In this document: positions 51,995 to 61,270 of the stretch, in pieces
Layout of the letters: each line of letters starts with the position of its first letter
How positions within the stretch are numbered: the stretch's first letter is position 1
From: Mycolicibacterium moriokaense
GTDB lineage: Bacteria > Actinomycetota > Actinomycetes > Mycobacteriales > Mycobacteriaceae
NCBI RefSeq assembly: GCF_010726085.1
Contig: NZ_AP022560.1
Span: 4,650,001 to 4,714,000 of the forward strand
Length of the DNA: 64,000 nt
Direction of reading: 5' to 3'
The notes under the pieces: model-generated
What the model was told of the DNA's origin: nothing
The model's input: only the letters and a program-made list of their open reading frames with translations
Databases searched by the model: none
Translations under genes and position numbers: made by a program

Positions 51995-52951
51995 CTAGCC
52001 CAGTTCAGCGAATCTCTTCAAATACGGCCAGGCAATTGCCGGGGGTATCCCCCCGCACAACGGATTGAGGTTGAACACCTCGCCTGCGGCGACGCGTTTG
52101 CGTGCTTCGTCCACCGACAGGATCACGTGAGACGACGAGTTGTACCGCAACTCGTCGATGGTCTTGGCGGTGGTGATGTTGGCGGAGACGGTGTTGTCGG
52201 GATTCCACTCCGAGTACGCCATCGCATCGTGCAACAAATACTTGCCGATCTCGTCCCACGCGGCGTCAACATCCTCGGCGACGAAACAGTTGGTCGCAGC
52301 ATCACGCTCGGGTATCAGCATGAACCCAGGCTCGAAACCATTCTCCCGGCACGCAGTTTCGTAGGCTTCCTGCATACCCGGCACGCTGCCGTTGGCGAGC
52401 AGCCCCAACCCGTTTCGCCCCGCACGTCGGGCCGCCGCGAGGCTGGCACCGCCCCAACTCATCATGGGACCTTCGGGGGTTCGGGGCTGCGGGGTCACCC
52501 TCATCCGCCGACCGGCGTGTACGACCTCCTCTCCCGCGAGCAGGCGCCGAAGAAGCCCGAGTTTCTCGTCTGCCAGCCGCCCGCGATCGGAGACTGACAA
52601 GCCGAAGTGGTCGTATTCCTCCTTGCGGTAACCGATCCCGAACACATAGGTCGCCCGCCCAGCACTGATGTGATCCAGAACTGACATGTCCTCTGCCAGG
52701 CGCGCGACGTCGTAGAACGGAAGGAGGATCACCAGGTTCAGCATCAACTGCTCAGTACGCGCGGCGATCGCCGCACCGAGCATCAGCGGCGACGGGAGGT
52801 ACCCATCGTCCGCGCAGTGATGCTCACACAAAACGACGGCGACGCACCCGCGGGTCTCCGCCCACGCCGCCATCTCGCTCGCTGCCGCGTACAGCTCGGT
52901 TGGGGGTGCACCGATCGAGGGCGCACGCATGTCGAAGCGAAGGGTGAACAT
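51995..52951 (-). CDS. LLM-class flavin-dependent oxidoreductase
   Basis: A 318-residue luciferase-like TIM barrel. Features are VAVVLCEHHCADDGYLPSPLMLGAAIAARTEQLMLN (FMN/F420 pocket region, about 39-75), DHISAGRATYVFGIGYRKEEYDHFG and MSWGGASLAAARRAGRNGLGLL. The EHH motif near the N-terminus is typical of FMN-dependent monooxygenases of this class, so oxygenase activity (for example Baeyer-Villiger or hydroxylation) is plausible. It lies 7 bases after the SDR gene. Confidence 0.87.
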   Translation of the reverse strand: MFTLRFDMRAPSIGAPPTELYAAASEMAAWAETRGCVAVVLCEHHCADDGYLPSPLMLGAAIAARTEQLMLNLVILLPFYDVARLAEDMSVLDHISAGRATYVFGIGYRKEEYDHFGLSVSDRGRLADEKLGLLRRLLAGEEVVHAGRRMRVTPQPRTPEGPMMSWGGASLAAARRAGRNGLGLLANGSVPGMQEAYETACRENGFEPGFMLIPERDAATNCFVAEDVDAAWDEIGKYLLHDAMAYSEWNPDNTVSANITTAKTIDELRYNSSSHVILSVDEARKRVAAGEVFNLNPLCGGIPPAIAWPYLKRFAELG

Positions 52952-52958
52952 CTCGTGT

Positions 52959-53792
52959 TTAACTCCCCGGGCGGTCGTCGGTACCCATGACTTCGGTGGA
53001 CATCTGCATGATCAGGCGGACAACCTCGTTGCGAGACATGGACTTGAAGAGTTCGAAGGCCATCCGGACGTCATCGCCGGTGGCGATCGTCGGTCCGTTA
53101 CCGAGGTTGGCGAACGCCTCGTCGACGACGCTTGCGGCCGTGACCGCGCCCGCGGGGACCTTGTCGACCGACGCCAGGCGCCCGCGCTCGAACTCCAACT
53201 TTCGCAACGCCGGGGTATCTGTCATGCCGAGGACCAGTCCAAGCACATCGACACCCTTGTCGTGCAGCTCCGCCCACAAACCCTCGGTGAACACCATGTC
53301 GAAGGCTTTGGTTCCCCCGTAAGCCACCATGTTTCGGCCACCGGCCAGTGCGGCCCCCGACGTGAAGTTCACGATGCCACCCCTTCCCCGCTCGACCATC
53401 TGGCCTGCGAAGTGGTGACACAACCGCATCAATACCAAACAATTGCGGCGCAGTAGGTCTTCGGCTGCGGACACCGGATTGGCAAGGAAAGGCTGGTAAT
53501 TCGGATCACCGCCAGCGCAGTAAACGAGCATGCCTATCTCGAGGTCATCGGTCGCCTCGATGACTCTGTGCGAAGCATCAGGGTCAATGAGGTCGACTGC
53601 GACTGTCCGCGTCTCGACATTGGTGCGCTCGCGAATACCCTGAGCGACCTCGTCGAGCAAATGCTGACGGCGAGCTACGAGCGTGACATTCACACCCTCG
53701 CTCGCGAGGCGCTCGGCGAACAGAGCGCCGACACCGTCGGATGCGCCGACCAACAGCGCCCACGGTCCATACTTCTCAGCGATGGCGGTCAT
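52959..53792 (-). CDS. SDR-family oxidoreductase
   Basis: A 277-residue short-chain dehydrogenase: LLVGASDGVGALFAERLASEG as cofactor motif, VYCAGGDPN replacing NNAG, Ser in NFTSGAALAGG, and Tyr-x3-Lys in VAYGGTKAFDMVF. The C-terminal 40 residues (FELFKSMSRNEVVRLIMQMSTEVMG) are helical and resemble the end of mycobacterial DltE-like SDRs. The ATG at 53792 overlaps the stop of the SnoaL-like gene (ATGA), which fixes the start; the longer open frame is not used. Confidence 0.9.
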   Translation of the reverse strand: MTAIAEKYGPWALLVGASDGVGALFAERLASEGVNVTLVARRQHLLDEVAQGIRERTNVETRTVAVDLIDPDASHRVIEATDDLEIGMLVYCAGGDPNYQPFLANPVSAAEDLLRRNCLVLMRLCHHFAGQMVERGRGGIVNFTSGAALAGGRNMVAYGGTKAFDMVFTEGLWAELHDKGVDVLGLVLGMTDTPALRKLEFERGRLASVDKVPAGAVTAASVVDEAFANLGNGPTIATGDDVRMAFELFKSMSRNEVVRLIMQMSTEVMGTDDRPGS

Positions 53793-54190
53793 GGTGCCGG
53801 GACCGCCGCCAGGCGAACGGAGGTGTAGGAGCGACGTGCAATTCGCCAGCCGTCGGTGGTTCGCACCGCGTGGTCGTCGTAGTAGCCGACAGGATTCGCG
53901 CCCGATCCGTCCTCTAACAGGATCAGCGCGTCGACGTACGTACGAATCGTGGCAGTGTCGCCGTCGATGTCGACGGCCTGATTGGACATGCGATGCATGG
54001 TGTGGGCCGCCATGACATGCGCCGCCTCCATGAACTCGGCGACCGCGGCGCCGCCCGTCCACTGACCGACCTCGCCGTAGTCCACCTGCGCGTCGTCGGT
54101 GAAGACCTGGGTCAGCAGCGAGTACTGCTCCGTATCGATAGCGGTCGCATAGCGGACCGTCAGCTCGATGAGGTCGTCGCGGTCACTCAC
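53789..54190 (-). CDS. SnoaL-like (NTF2 superfamily) protein
   Basis: A 133-residue protein with the classic SnoaL_4 opening DDLIELTVRYATAIDTEQYSLLTQVFTDDAQVDYG and end WRIARRSYTSVRL. The Tyr/Asp pattern fits enzymes that isomerise or cyclise aromatic and steroid-like ligands, though many members are only binding proteins. It overlaps the alcohol dehydrogenase gene upstream and the SDR gene downstream by 4 bases each. Confidence 0.85.
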   Translation of the reverse strand: MSDRDDLIELTVRYATAIDTEQYSLLTQVFTDDAQVDYGEVGQWTGGAAVAEFMEAAHVMAAHTMHRMSNQAVDIDGDTATIRTYVDALILLEDGSGANPVGYYDDHAVRTTDGWRIARRSYTSVRLAAVPAP

Positions 54191-55239
54191 ACGACATCTC
54201 CATTCGGGTGCACGACAATGCGTGGCGGCCCGTCAGAGCGGCGAGCATCGTCGAGTGCATCGGGCACCTCCTCGAGGCCGATGATCCTGCCGACACTGGG
54301 CATCGGGTCGAGGCGCCCCGTGACCACCGCGTCGAGTACGCCGTACCAGTCCTCCGGCATCGGCCCGCCGCCGAACCTCAATGTCAAACCTTGGCGGGTC
54401 GCCTCTGTGATGTCCAGCGTGTCACCGGTGTACCAGCCGCCGGCGCAGTAGATGCGAGTGTAGAAATCCGCCTCTTTGACGATCGAGTTGATGAGTCCCG
54501 GTGCTCCGACACACTCGAATACCACCGCCGTTCCGGAAAGCTTGTGTTCAAGACGGGTTTCGCGGAAGGCATCGAACAAAGACCCTTCGGCAGGATCGTG
54601 CAGTACATGGGCGCCGAATCCCGACTTCGCAAGTTCGCGGCGCTCCGCTTTGAAGTCGGAGACGATGATGGGCTCGATACCGCGGGCCGATAAGGCCGCG
54701 ACCGCGGACAGCCCGATCGCGCCGGCACCGACGACGATCGGAATCTCACCGGGTTTGAGTTCGGCGACACGAACGTAGTACTCACCGACCGCGAACGCGT
54801 CCACAACCGCGATCGCGTCGCTGGACACCGACCCCTCGATGACTCGAGCAGTTGCCTCCGGCACGACGAGCAACTCGCCGAAGCTGCCCTGCGCCTCGGG
54901 GTGTTGGCCGATGATCCGGAGTCCGCCGGCTCCGCCGGCTACCAAGCGGACCGGCATCGACGTCACCCGACTTCCGATCGGAAAGGCATCGCTACATCCG
55001 GGACCGTGGCCGATGACTTCGCCCACGAACTCGTGGCCCATGACGATGTCGCGGTCAGGGTCGTAAAGGGACCGTCCGGTCGGATCGTCTATCGCGAGTT
55101 CGGGATGGTCCATGAAGTGGACGTCCGACGCGCAGATCGCGGTGCTCAACGTTTTCAGAAGGAGATCGTTCGGGCCGGGAACGGGATCCGCGGTCTCACG
55201 GACCGAGAGTTGTCCGTCTCGCAACACGACTGCGCGCAC
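54187..55239 (-). CDS. Zinc-dependent MDR alcohol dehydrogenase
   Basis: A 350-residue medium-chain dehydrogenase. The catalytic zinc ligands are the Cys in TAICASDVHFMDH and the His-Glu in VMGHEFVGEVIG. The structural-zinc four-Cys loop is absent, replaced by VRLVAGGAGGLRIIGQHPEAQGSFGE. The NAD(P) motif is IVVGAGAIGLSAVAAL. It would oxidise a hydroxyl group of the pathway substrate. It leads the operon under the IclR-side tandem operator. The start is a GTG. Confidence 0.88.
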   Translation of the reverse strand: MRAVVLRDGQLSVRETADPVPGPNDLLLKTLSTAICASDVHFMDHPELAIDDPTGRSLYDPDRDIVMGHEFVGEVIGHGPGCSDAFPIGSRVTSMPVRLVAGGAGGLRIIGQHPEAQGSFGELLVVPEATARVIEGSVSSDAIAVVDAFAVGEYYVRVAELKPGEIPIVVGAGAIGLSAVAALSARGIEPIIVSDFKAERRELAKSGFGAHVLHDPAEGSLFDAFRETRLEHKLSGTAVVFECVGAPGLINSIVKEADFYTRIYCAGGWYTGDTLDITEATRQGLTLRFGGGPMPEDWYGVLDAVVTGRLDPMPSVGRIIGLEEVPDALDDARRSDGPPRIVVHPNGDVV

Positions 55240-55261
55240 GCGCTCACATCCTCGCGACGAT

Positions 55262-55300
55262 TTCTCTATTATTCGAGAACTATTCTCTAATTATTGAGAA
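55262..55300. promoter_or_regulatory. Tandem TTCTC-N8-GAGAA operators between ADH operon and iclR
   Basis: Two 18-bp inverted repeats, 55262-55279 and 55283-55300, agree with each other at 14 positions and lie 21 bases apart (two helical turns), separated by CTA. The half-site order is the reverse of the TGAGAA-N6-TTCTCA sites. Their place between the two divergent genes suggests that IclR binds here to control itself and the dehydrogenase operon. Confidence 0.72.
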
Positions 55301-55333
55301 TGACCGTAGGATGCCGACGAGAAGGAGTCAAGG

Positions 55334-56218
55334 TTGCGTGGAGCGAATTCGGCGCCGACCGAGCGCGTACTCGACGTCATCGAGTTGCTCAGCGAGTCGC
55401 GCGATCGCCCGCTGCGCTTCTCAGACGTGGCACGCGAGCTCAACCTGTCGCAAGCAACCGCACACGCCATCCTCAAGACGCTCACGGCACGCGGTTGGGT
55501 CAGCCGAGACCCGACCTCGAAAGAATTTGCGCTTGGCCCGGCACTAGCCGTCATCGCGCATCGTCTCGCGACGACCCGGCCACTGGCTGCCACGGCGCGC
55601 GATGCCATCGATCGTCTCGTCAAATCCACCGGTATGCCGGCTTCGGTGGTCGAACGCAACGGAGACGAGTTGGTCATCACCGCTTTTGCGAACCCCGATG
55701 GTTCCGCCGGACGCAATCTCCCCCGAGAACGTATCCCGTATGCGCCTCCGTTTGGAATCGCCTGTGCCGCATGGGATACGCCTGACGAGCAGGAGTCGTG
55801 GGTGCGGCGTGGCGCAGCGGGCGACGCACAACTGGTTGAGCGCCTGCACGGGGTGCTGGCAGAGACCCGAGCGCGCGGCTATGACGTCGACTGGATGACC
55901 CCGGCGCTGGCCCAGGCAGCCCATGCACTCGGAACGTTGACAGGGGAAACCGTTCCGCAGAATTTGCGCGCAGTGGTCGACCAACTGCGTGTCGAGTTCA
56001 TTTCGGCCAACCCCTTGTCGGACGACAACTCGCTCGGCGCTCACCCGGTGGCCACGATCTCGGCGCCTGTTCTGGACGATTCCGGACGCGTGCGTCTGAT
56101 TCTTGGGATTCACCCCCTCCGAACCATGACCATCGACGAAATCCGCTCTGCTGCAGAACCTTTGCTGGGTGAAATCGCCGGAATCAGCAGCCAAACTGTT
56201 CTCGAAGCTTGTTCTTGA
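55334..56218 (+). CDS. IclR-family transcriptional regulator
   Basis: A 294-residue regulator. The winged HTH (about 8-70) shows VLDVIELLSESRDRPLRFSDVARELNLSQATAHAILKTLTARGWV; the C-terminal effector domain (about 100-290) begins ATARDAIDRLVKSTGMPASVVERNGDELVITA. IclR proteins usually sense an aromatic or short acid intermediate. The TTG start has GAAGGAG 7 bases upstream. The last 35 bases overlap the convergent synthetase gene. Confidence 0.9.
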   Translation: MRGANSAPTERVLDVIELLSESRDRPLRFSDVARELNLSQATAHAILKTLTARGWVSRDPTSKEFALGPALAVIAHRLATTRPLAATARDAIDRLVKSTGMPASVVERNGDELVITAFANPDGSAGRNLPRERIPYAPPFGIACAAWDTPDEQESWVRRGAAGDAQLVERLHGVLAETRARGYDVDWMTPALAQAAHALGTLTGETVPQNLRAVVDQLRVEFISANPLSDDNSLGAHPVATISAPVLDDSGRVRLILGIHPLRTMTIDEIRSAAEPLLGEIAGISSQTVLEACS

Positions 56219-57722
56219 GCACCTTGCCAGTCAGGTTGCGGGGCAGTTCGGCCACGATTTCGAGGCGTTCGGGCGACTTGTGCTTGCTCAAACCCAGCGA
56301 CTGGCAATGATCCGCCAGCGCACTCAGCGTCACCTCCGCCCCCGGTGCGGCGACCACGACGGCACACACTCGCTCCCCCGTGCGAGGGTCGGGCACGCCG
56401 ATGACCGCAACGTCGGCCACCCCGGGATGGGTCGCCAACACACCCTCGATCTCGAGTGCCGAGATGTTCTCCGCGTTGCGGATGATGGCGTCCTTGATCC
56501 GTCCGGTGATGGCGACGTTGCCGTCCGCGTCGATCCGGCCCCGGTCCCCACTGCGGAACCAACCCTCGGCGTCGAACGCGTCGGCGTTCAGCGACTCGTC
56601 GACGTAGCCGAGGAAACACTGCGGGCCCTTGAGACGGAGTTCGCCTTCCTCGCCGGTCGGTACTTCCCGCCCGTTGTCATCGACGACGCGCACGGAGACG
56701 CCGGGTACGGGCCGTCCGACGGTGTGGTCAAGGACCTCCGGGTCGCCATCCGGTGGGGGTGACGTCACTACGGGAAACTCGGTGAGGCCCCACGAGTTCG
56801 CGATACCGGCCACCGAAAGCGTTTCGCGCACTTGCCGTCCCAGTTCGGGTGTGATGGGTGCGCCGCCACCCACGCACCCGCGCAGATCCGGAAAGAGCGG
56901 TTCTGCGCCGTGTGCGCGCTGCGCGGCCATGTAAGCGACGAAGAAGGGGGTCGCAGATCCCAGCATTGTCGGCCGGTGCGCGGCGACCGCCTTCGGTGTG
57001 GCGACCGGATCGAATACGTCGAACAGCACCATCCGCATACCGGTGAGCAGGCTTGCCGCCAACATCGCCGCACCGCCGATATGCGACACCGGGAACGCGA
57101 TCGGATTGACGTCGTCGCTGGAGGCGCCGAACATCCCCACCACCCCGGCCGACCCCGCGATCACCGAGCGGTCGCAGTGCCGGATACCTTTCGGCGCCGC
57201 GGTCGTCCCCGACGAGTAGTAGACCCACCGCGCATCTTCGGCCGACGTCGGCGGCGGCGGCAGGATTGCGGGATCACCGGAAGGCAAGCGCAGTCCCGTG
57301 GTGATCGGAGCGTCGTGGTCGACCACCACGACCGTCATCGGATTGTCCTTCGCCAGCTCTTTGGCCAGTGCGGCATGGTCGAACCCGCGCCACACACCGG
57401 GCACGATGATCACCTCTGTGCCGAGTTGTGCTGTCACAAAACGGACTTCGCTCTCACGCCAAATCGGCAACACGGGGTTCTGTAGAGCACCGAGACGGGT
57501 CAGCGCCGCCATCACGACCATCGTCTCCAGGGTGGTCGGCAGTTGCCACGACACCACGGAGCCTTCGACGACCCCGCGTTCGGCCAGCGCGGCGGCGGTT
57601 CTCTCGGCAGCATCACGCAACTGGGCGCTGGTCAGGCTGCGACCGAAGTCGTCAACGAGTACGACGCGGTCGGGGTGCGTCCGCGCAGTCGTGTCGACCA
57701 GGCTCCAGAAGGTGTGCGCCAT
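56184..57722 (-). CDS. Acyl-CoA synthetase (AMP-binding), fourth of the island
   Basis: A 512-residue adenylate-forming CoA ligase. The P-loop is VYYSSGTTAAPKGIRH, the aromatic-pocket region ANSWGLTEFPVVTSP, the hinge FRSGDRGRIDADGNVAITGRIKDAIIRNAENI (from about 392) and the catalytic Lys in NLTGKVLKNKL. It is the last gene of the minus-strand unit led by the amidohydrolase at 59893; its ATG overlaps the preceding stop by 1 base. Substrate unknown. Confidence 0.9.
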   Translation of the reverse strand: MAHTFWSLVDTTARTHPDRVVLVDDFGRSLTSAQLRDAAERTAAALAERGVVEGSVVSWQLPTTLETMVVMAALTRLGALQNPVLPIWRESEVRFVTAQLGTEVIIVPGVWRGFDHAALAKELAKDNPMTVVVVDHDAPITTGLRLPSGDPAILPPPPTSAEDARWVYYSSGTTAAPKGIRHCDRSVIAGSAGVVGMFGASSDDVNPIAFPVSHIGGAAMLAASLLTGMRMVLFDVFDPVATPKAVAAHRPTMLGSATPFFVAYMAAQRAHGAEPLFPDLRGCVGGGAPITPELGRQVRETLSVAGIANSWGLTEFPVVTSPPPDGDPEVLDHTVGRPVPGVSVRVVDDNGREVPTGEEGELRLKGPQCFLGYVDESLNADAFDAEGWFRSGDRGRIDADGNVAITGRIKDAIIRNAENISALEIEGVLATHPGVADVAVIGVPDPRTGERVCAVVVAAPGAEVTLSALADHCQSLGLSKHKSPERLEIVAELPRNLTGKVLKNKLREQFGC

Positions 57723-58921
57723 CAGCGGGAAGGAAGCAACAGTCGACGTTTTGCGAGGATGTTACGCATCATTTCGTTGCTCCCGCCGGACACGGTGTAG
57801 GCACGTGACCACAGCCAGCATTCTTTCAAACGCTGTTTGGCCAGCTCCACAGTTGGGTCGGCGGCAACGGTGCAGACCATCGCGGCCAGTTCGGCGCCGT
57901 AGGCCGATATGCGGTGATAGGTCTCGGCGAAGCTGAGCTTGGCGATCGAACCGTCGCCGACGCGGTCCGCGGCGGCGACCATGCGCTCCACGTGGTCGTC
58001 GATGAAGGCCTTGGCGACCTCCACCTCGACGGCGAACTCGGCGACCTTCTGGCGGATGTCCTCATGTTGAATCGCGGGCACACCGCCGATGAGACCGTGG
58101 CGAGCGACCGTGACCAGGTCATCGCTGAGCAACTCCAACAGGATGACGTTGCCGCCGATCCCGAAACGCTCGAAATCGAGACCGGCCATGATGATCGACC
58201 ATCCCTGGCCCGCCTCGCCGATCAAGCTGTTCCCCGCGACAGTCACTCCGTCGAGGAAAACCTCGTTGACCTCGATCGCCTCGTTGATCGTGCGAATGGG
58301 ACGCACCTCAACACCAGGTGCGGCCAACGGCACGACGAACACCGAGAGTCCGTGGTGGCGCGACGACGACGGATCAGTGCGGATCAGCGCCAAACCCATA
58401 TCGGCCCAATGCCCGTCGGTGATCCACGTCTTCTGTCCGTCAAGAACCCAGGACCCGTCGGGTTGCTGCACTCCCCTGCTGCGGACCGCGGCGATATCGC
58501 TACCCGCATCGGGCTCGCTGAGCAGCTGGCACCAGACGTGCTCACTGCTTCTGATCGGAGGCAGCAGCGCGGACTTCTGTTCGTCGGATCCGAAATGCAA
58601 CAGCACATGGGCCGCAAGGTTGACCTGGTCGACGGGTCGCGGTGCGCGGGCCCGCAGAATCTCCTCGGAGACGATGCGATCATGCAGCGGATGGTGGTCG
58701 GCGCGGCCGCCGAACTCCACGGGCCAGTCGGCGCCGACGAAACCCGCGTCGAACAGCGACGCGAACCAGCTGCGCAACTGGGCTTCCTGTTCGGGGGTCT
58801 CCGGTGCCCGATGGCCTTCCCTGGCGCCGAACGACGGCGCGTGTTCAGCGATGTGTGCCCGCACACGGTCGCGGAATTCGGTTAGTTCGGCCTCCGTGGG
58901 CCGGGTTCCCGGGGCGCTCAC
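57722..58921 (-). CDS. Acyl-CoA dehydrogenase, full-length partner
   Basis: A 399-residue FAD enzyme: CQLLSEPDAGSDIAAVRSRG and SWVLDGQKTWITDGHWADMGLALIRTD in the middle domain, then SGGSNEMMRNILAKRRLLLPSR at the C-terminus. It overlaps the short dehydrogenase gene by 4 bases (GTGA), which fixes the GTG start at 58921. Such overlapping long/short pairs form alpha2beta2 dehydrogenases for ring or side-chain acyl-CoAs in mycobacteria, with active sites at subunit interfaces. Confidence 0.92.
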   Translation of the reverse strand: MSAPGTRPTEAELTEFRDRVRAHIAEHAPSFGAREGHRAPETPEQEAQLRSWFASLFDAGFVGADWPVEFGGRADHHPLHDRIVSEEILRARAPRPVDQVNLAAHVLLHFGSDEQKSALLPPIRSSEHVWCQLLSEPDAGSDIAAVRSRGVQQPDGSWVLDGQKTWITDGHWADMGLALIRTDPSSSRHHGLSVFVVPLAAPGVEVRPIRTINEAIEVNEVFLDGVTVAGNSLIGEAGQGWSIIMAGLDFERFGIGGNVILLELLSDDLVTVARHGLIGGVPAIQHEDIRQKVAEFAVEVEVAKAFIDDHVERMVAAADRVGDGSIAKLSFAETYHRISAYGAELAAMVCTVAADPTVELAKQRLKECWLWSRAYTVSGGSNEMMRNILAKRRLLLPSR

Positions 58922-59886
58922 CAGCCGGCCTTGTCCGCGATAAGCCCACGGCTGGAGCGCGCCGTGCCGAGCAGATAGGCGTTGGTGAATACCCGGCGCA
59001 TTTCGCGATGCAGCGGATACTCCCAGGTGAACCCGATACCGCCGGACAGTTGCATGCACTCGTCCACTGCGGCGGCGGCCTTGGCGGCGACGAACGCGTG
59101 CGCCACCGCTGACAGCGTCGGGGCGTCGTCGGCATCGGCGGCCAGCGCGCGCGCCGCCTTCATGACAATCGCGCGGGCCTTGGCTTCGAGGACCAACAGA
59201 TCCACCAATCGGTGTTGTACGGCTTGGAAACTCGCGATCGGCGCCCCGAAGGCGATGCGCTCCTTCAGGTAGGCCACCAACCGGTCGAACGTAGCCGACA
59301 GGGCACCGAGCGAGTCTGCGCTGAGCAGTACTCTCGCCAACGCGAGCAATTGATTCGCTCGTTCGGCCTCGCCGATCGACACGCCCTGCGCACCGGAGAG
59401 ATCGACGCGCCATACCGGGCGACTGACGTCCAGCAGTTCGTCATCGAGCTCTCGCGGCAGTGAGCCTACTGCTTCGAAGAGTTCAATTCCCTTGTCGCCC
59501 AGTGCCACAATGATGTCGACCGTATCCGCGCCGGTGATCCGGACTACGTCGCCGGCCAGGGCGCACGCGGCTGTGCCGGTTCCGTCGAGCATCGCCGGCA
59601 GCCACTTGTCGCGAATCTCCGGCGGTGCCGAACTCAACGCGGCCGCGGCGGCGACGCTGCCAAGCCATTGCGCGGTGTTCTGCGCGCGACCGAGTTCCTC
59701 GGCGATGACCGTCGACTCCACGGGACGCCAGCCGCTGCCGCCGAGGTCCTCGTCGACGAGCAGACCGGTCCAGTCCATCGCCGCAAGCTCTTTGACGGAG
59801 TCCTGTGCGCCACGACCGGACAAGAATTCGCGCGCCGCGGTGCGCAGCAGGTCGAGGTCGACGTCCGCCGAGTCCTCGTCAGCCAT
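58918..59886 (-). CDS. Acyl-CoA dehydrogenase, short partner
   Basis: A 322-residue acyl-CoA dehydrogenase homologue. Key stretches are LVDEDLGGSGWRPVESTVIAEELGRAQNTAQ, RIAFGAPIASFQAVQHRLVDLLVLEAKARA and MQLSGGIGFTWEYPLHREMRRVF. It is about 70 residues shorter than a canonical enzyme, mostly in the beta-sheet domain. It is probably the obligate partner of the gene it overlaps (57722-58921). Confidence 0.9.
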   Translation of the reverse strand: MADEDSADVDLDLLRTAAREFLSGRGAQDSVKELAAMDWTGLLVDEDLGGSGWRPVESTVIAEELGRAQNTAQWLGSVAAAAALSSAPPEIRDKWLPAMLDGTGTAACALAGDVVRITGADTVDIIVALGDKGIELFEAVGSLPRELDDELLDVSRPVWRVDLSGAQGVSIGEAERANQLLALARVLLSADSLGALSATFDRLVAYLKERIAFGAPIASFQAVQHRLVDLLVLEAKARAIVMKAARALAADADDAPTLSAVAHAFVAAKAAAAVDECMQLSGGIGFTWEYPLHREMRRVFTNAYLLGTARSSRGLIADKAGW

Positions 59887-59892
59887 ACGCGC

Positions 59893-61089
59893 CTAGCTCC
59901 GGCTCAACAGTTGATCGGCGTTGTCGCGCATGATCCTCTTCTTGGCCGCATCGTCGAGGGGGTCGAGGAGTTTGACGAAGTCGGCGGGCTCGGCCAGGCC
60001 CTCGGCGTGCGGATAGTCCGAACCCATCACCAGGCAATCGTCGTAGCCGAGGCCTGCCACGATCGCCGGGATGTCGTCCTCGGGGTACGGCACCACACGA
60101 ACGTGTTCCCGGAAGATCGCCGACGGCCGTTCGGTGAGTTTCCCGCCGATCCACGGACCGTTTCGGCCCATGCCCCGACTCTTGTCCATGTGCTTGGTGA
60201 AGAAGGGCACCCATTCGGCACCATGTTCGGCGACAAGGACTTTCAGTCCTGGGAACCGGCCGAACAGGTTGTCGAATATCAGCGCCGAAAGCGTGTCTTC
60301 GATCGGCCGCTGGCCATAGATGTTCATCCACTGCCAGGCTGACATGTGCCACGATGCGGGATCCGCATTGTGCCCCCACGCGGGTGAGATCGCGTCGAAA
60401 TACCAGAAGGGCATGATGTGGAACACCAGCACGCAGCCGGCCTCCTGAAGGCGGGCGTAGATCGGATCGAAGTACGGGTCACCCGGGGATCGGCCGTAGG
60501 CCGGCCCGGTGGGCAGCAGGACGAATCTCGCGCCCTGCGCGATGAGCGCTTCTGTCTCGGCGACGGCTGAATCCAGGTCGCGAAGCGAAAGCAGGCCAGT
60601 GGCGTAGATGCGATCGTCACGGTTGAAGCCCCATTCCTCGTCGAACCACCGGTTAAACGACCGCAGGTTCGCGTACAGGGCCGCGGTGTCATCGACATAG
60701 TGCTCCGCGGCGAGAGCCATTCCGCTCGGATAGATGACCATCCGCTCGACGCCCTGTTTCTCCATCACCGCGAGGCGCGCCGAACGCTCGATGTACTCGG
60801 GCTGCATGGGCTGCGGCTCGTACGATTCGTCGGGGTCGCCCGACCCCATCTGCCTGAGCATCTCTTTCAGCGACCCCGGCCGGTACGCGACGTCAAGCCC
60901 CAGCCCGCCCTCGCTGTTGAACGTCGCGACGCGACGGCCGGCGAGGATGACTTCAACCCCGTCCGCTCCGCGCACCGTGGTGATCGCCCGATCCTGAAAT
61001 TCCTTGGGAAGGTACCGGGTAAACGCATCGCGGGTCTCGTAGCAGTGCGTGTCGCAGTCAATGATCCCGTAGTCGAGTTTCGTCGTCAC
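59893..61089 (-). CDS. Metal-dependent amidohydrolase (Amidohydro_2 family)
   Basis: A 398-residue TIM-barrel hydrolase, close in pattern to the gene at 47957. The metal motif IDCDTHCYETRDAFTRYLPKEF opens the protein, KVLVAEHGAEWVPFFTKHMDKS lies in the middle, and LVMGSDYPHAEGLAEPADFVKLL closes the barrel. It leads the four-gene unit (hydrolase, short and long dehydrogenase, synthetase). A CGAGAA-N6-TTCTCC site lies 18 bases upstream. Confidence 0.87.
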   Translation of the reverse strand: MTTKLDYGIIDCDTHCYETRDAFTRYLPKEFQDRAITTVRGADGVEVILAGRRVATFNSEGGLGLDVAYRPGSLKEMLRQMGSGDPDESYEPQPMQPEYIERSARLAVMEKQGVERMVIYPSGMALAAEHYVDDTAALYANLRSFNRWFDEEWGFNRDDRIYATGLLSLRDLDSAVAETEALIAQGARFVLLPTGPAYGRSPGDPYFDPIYARLQEAGCVLVFHIMPFWYFDAISPAWGHNADPASWHMSAWQWMNIYGQRPIEDTLSALIFDNLFGRFPGLKVLVAEHGAEWVPFFTKHMDKSRGMGRNGPWIGGKLTERPSAIFREHVRVVPYPEDDIPAIVAGLGYDDCLVMGSDYPHAEGLAEPADFVKLLDPLDDAAKKRIMRDNADQLLSRS

Positions 61090-61106
61090 CGCGCGGCCCC
61101 TTCATG

Positions 61107-61124
61107 CGAGAATGGATATTCTCC
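61107..61124. promoter_or_regulatory. CGAGAA-N6-TTCTCC palindrome, site 5
   Basis: GAGAAT-GGAT-ATTCTC is a perfect core palindrome with the same spacing as the sites at 25982 and 47924, in the divergent region between the amidohydrolase and acyl-CoA dehydrogenase operons. Confidence 0.7.
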
Positions 61125-61270
61125 TATTTCAGAAAAGATACTATCCTCGCCCGGGAATGCCTATCCCAGGTGGGACGGTAAGGCGAAGCCGAGCCCGCCA
61201 GCGAAGGAATACATGACCGCACCAACGTCCACGGGTACCAGGCTCGGTCGGACCCCACCGGAGGTGGCCC

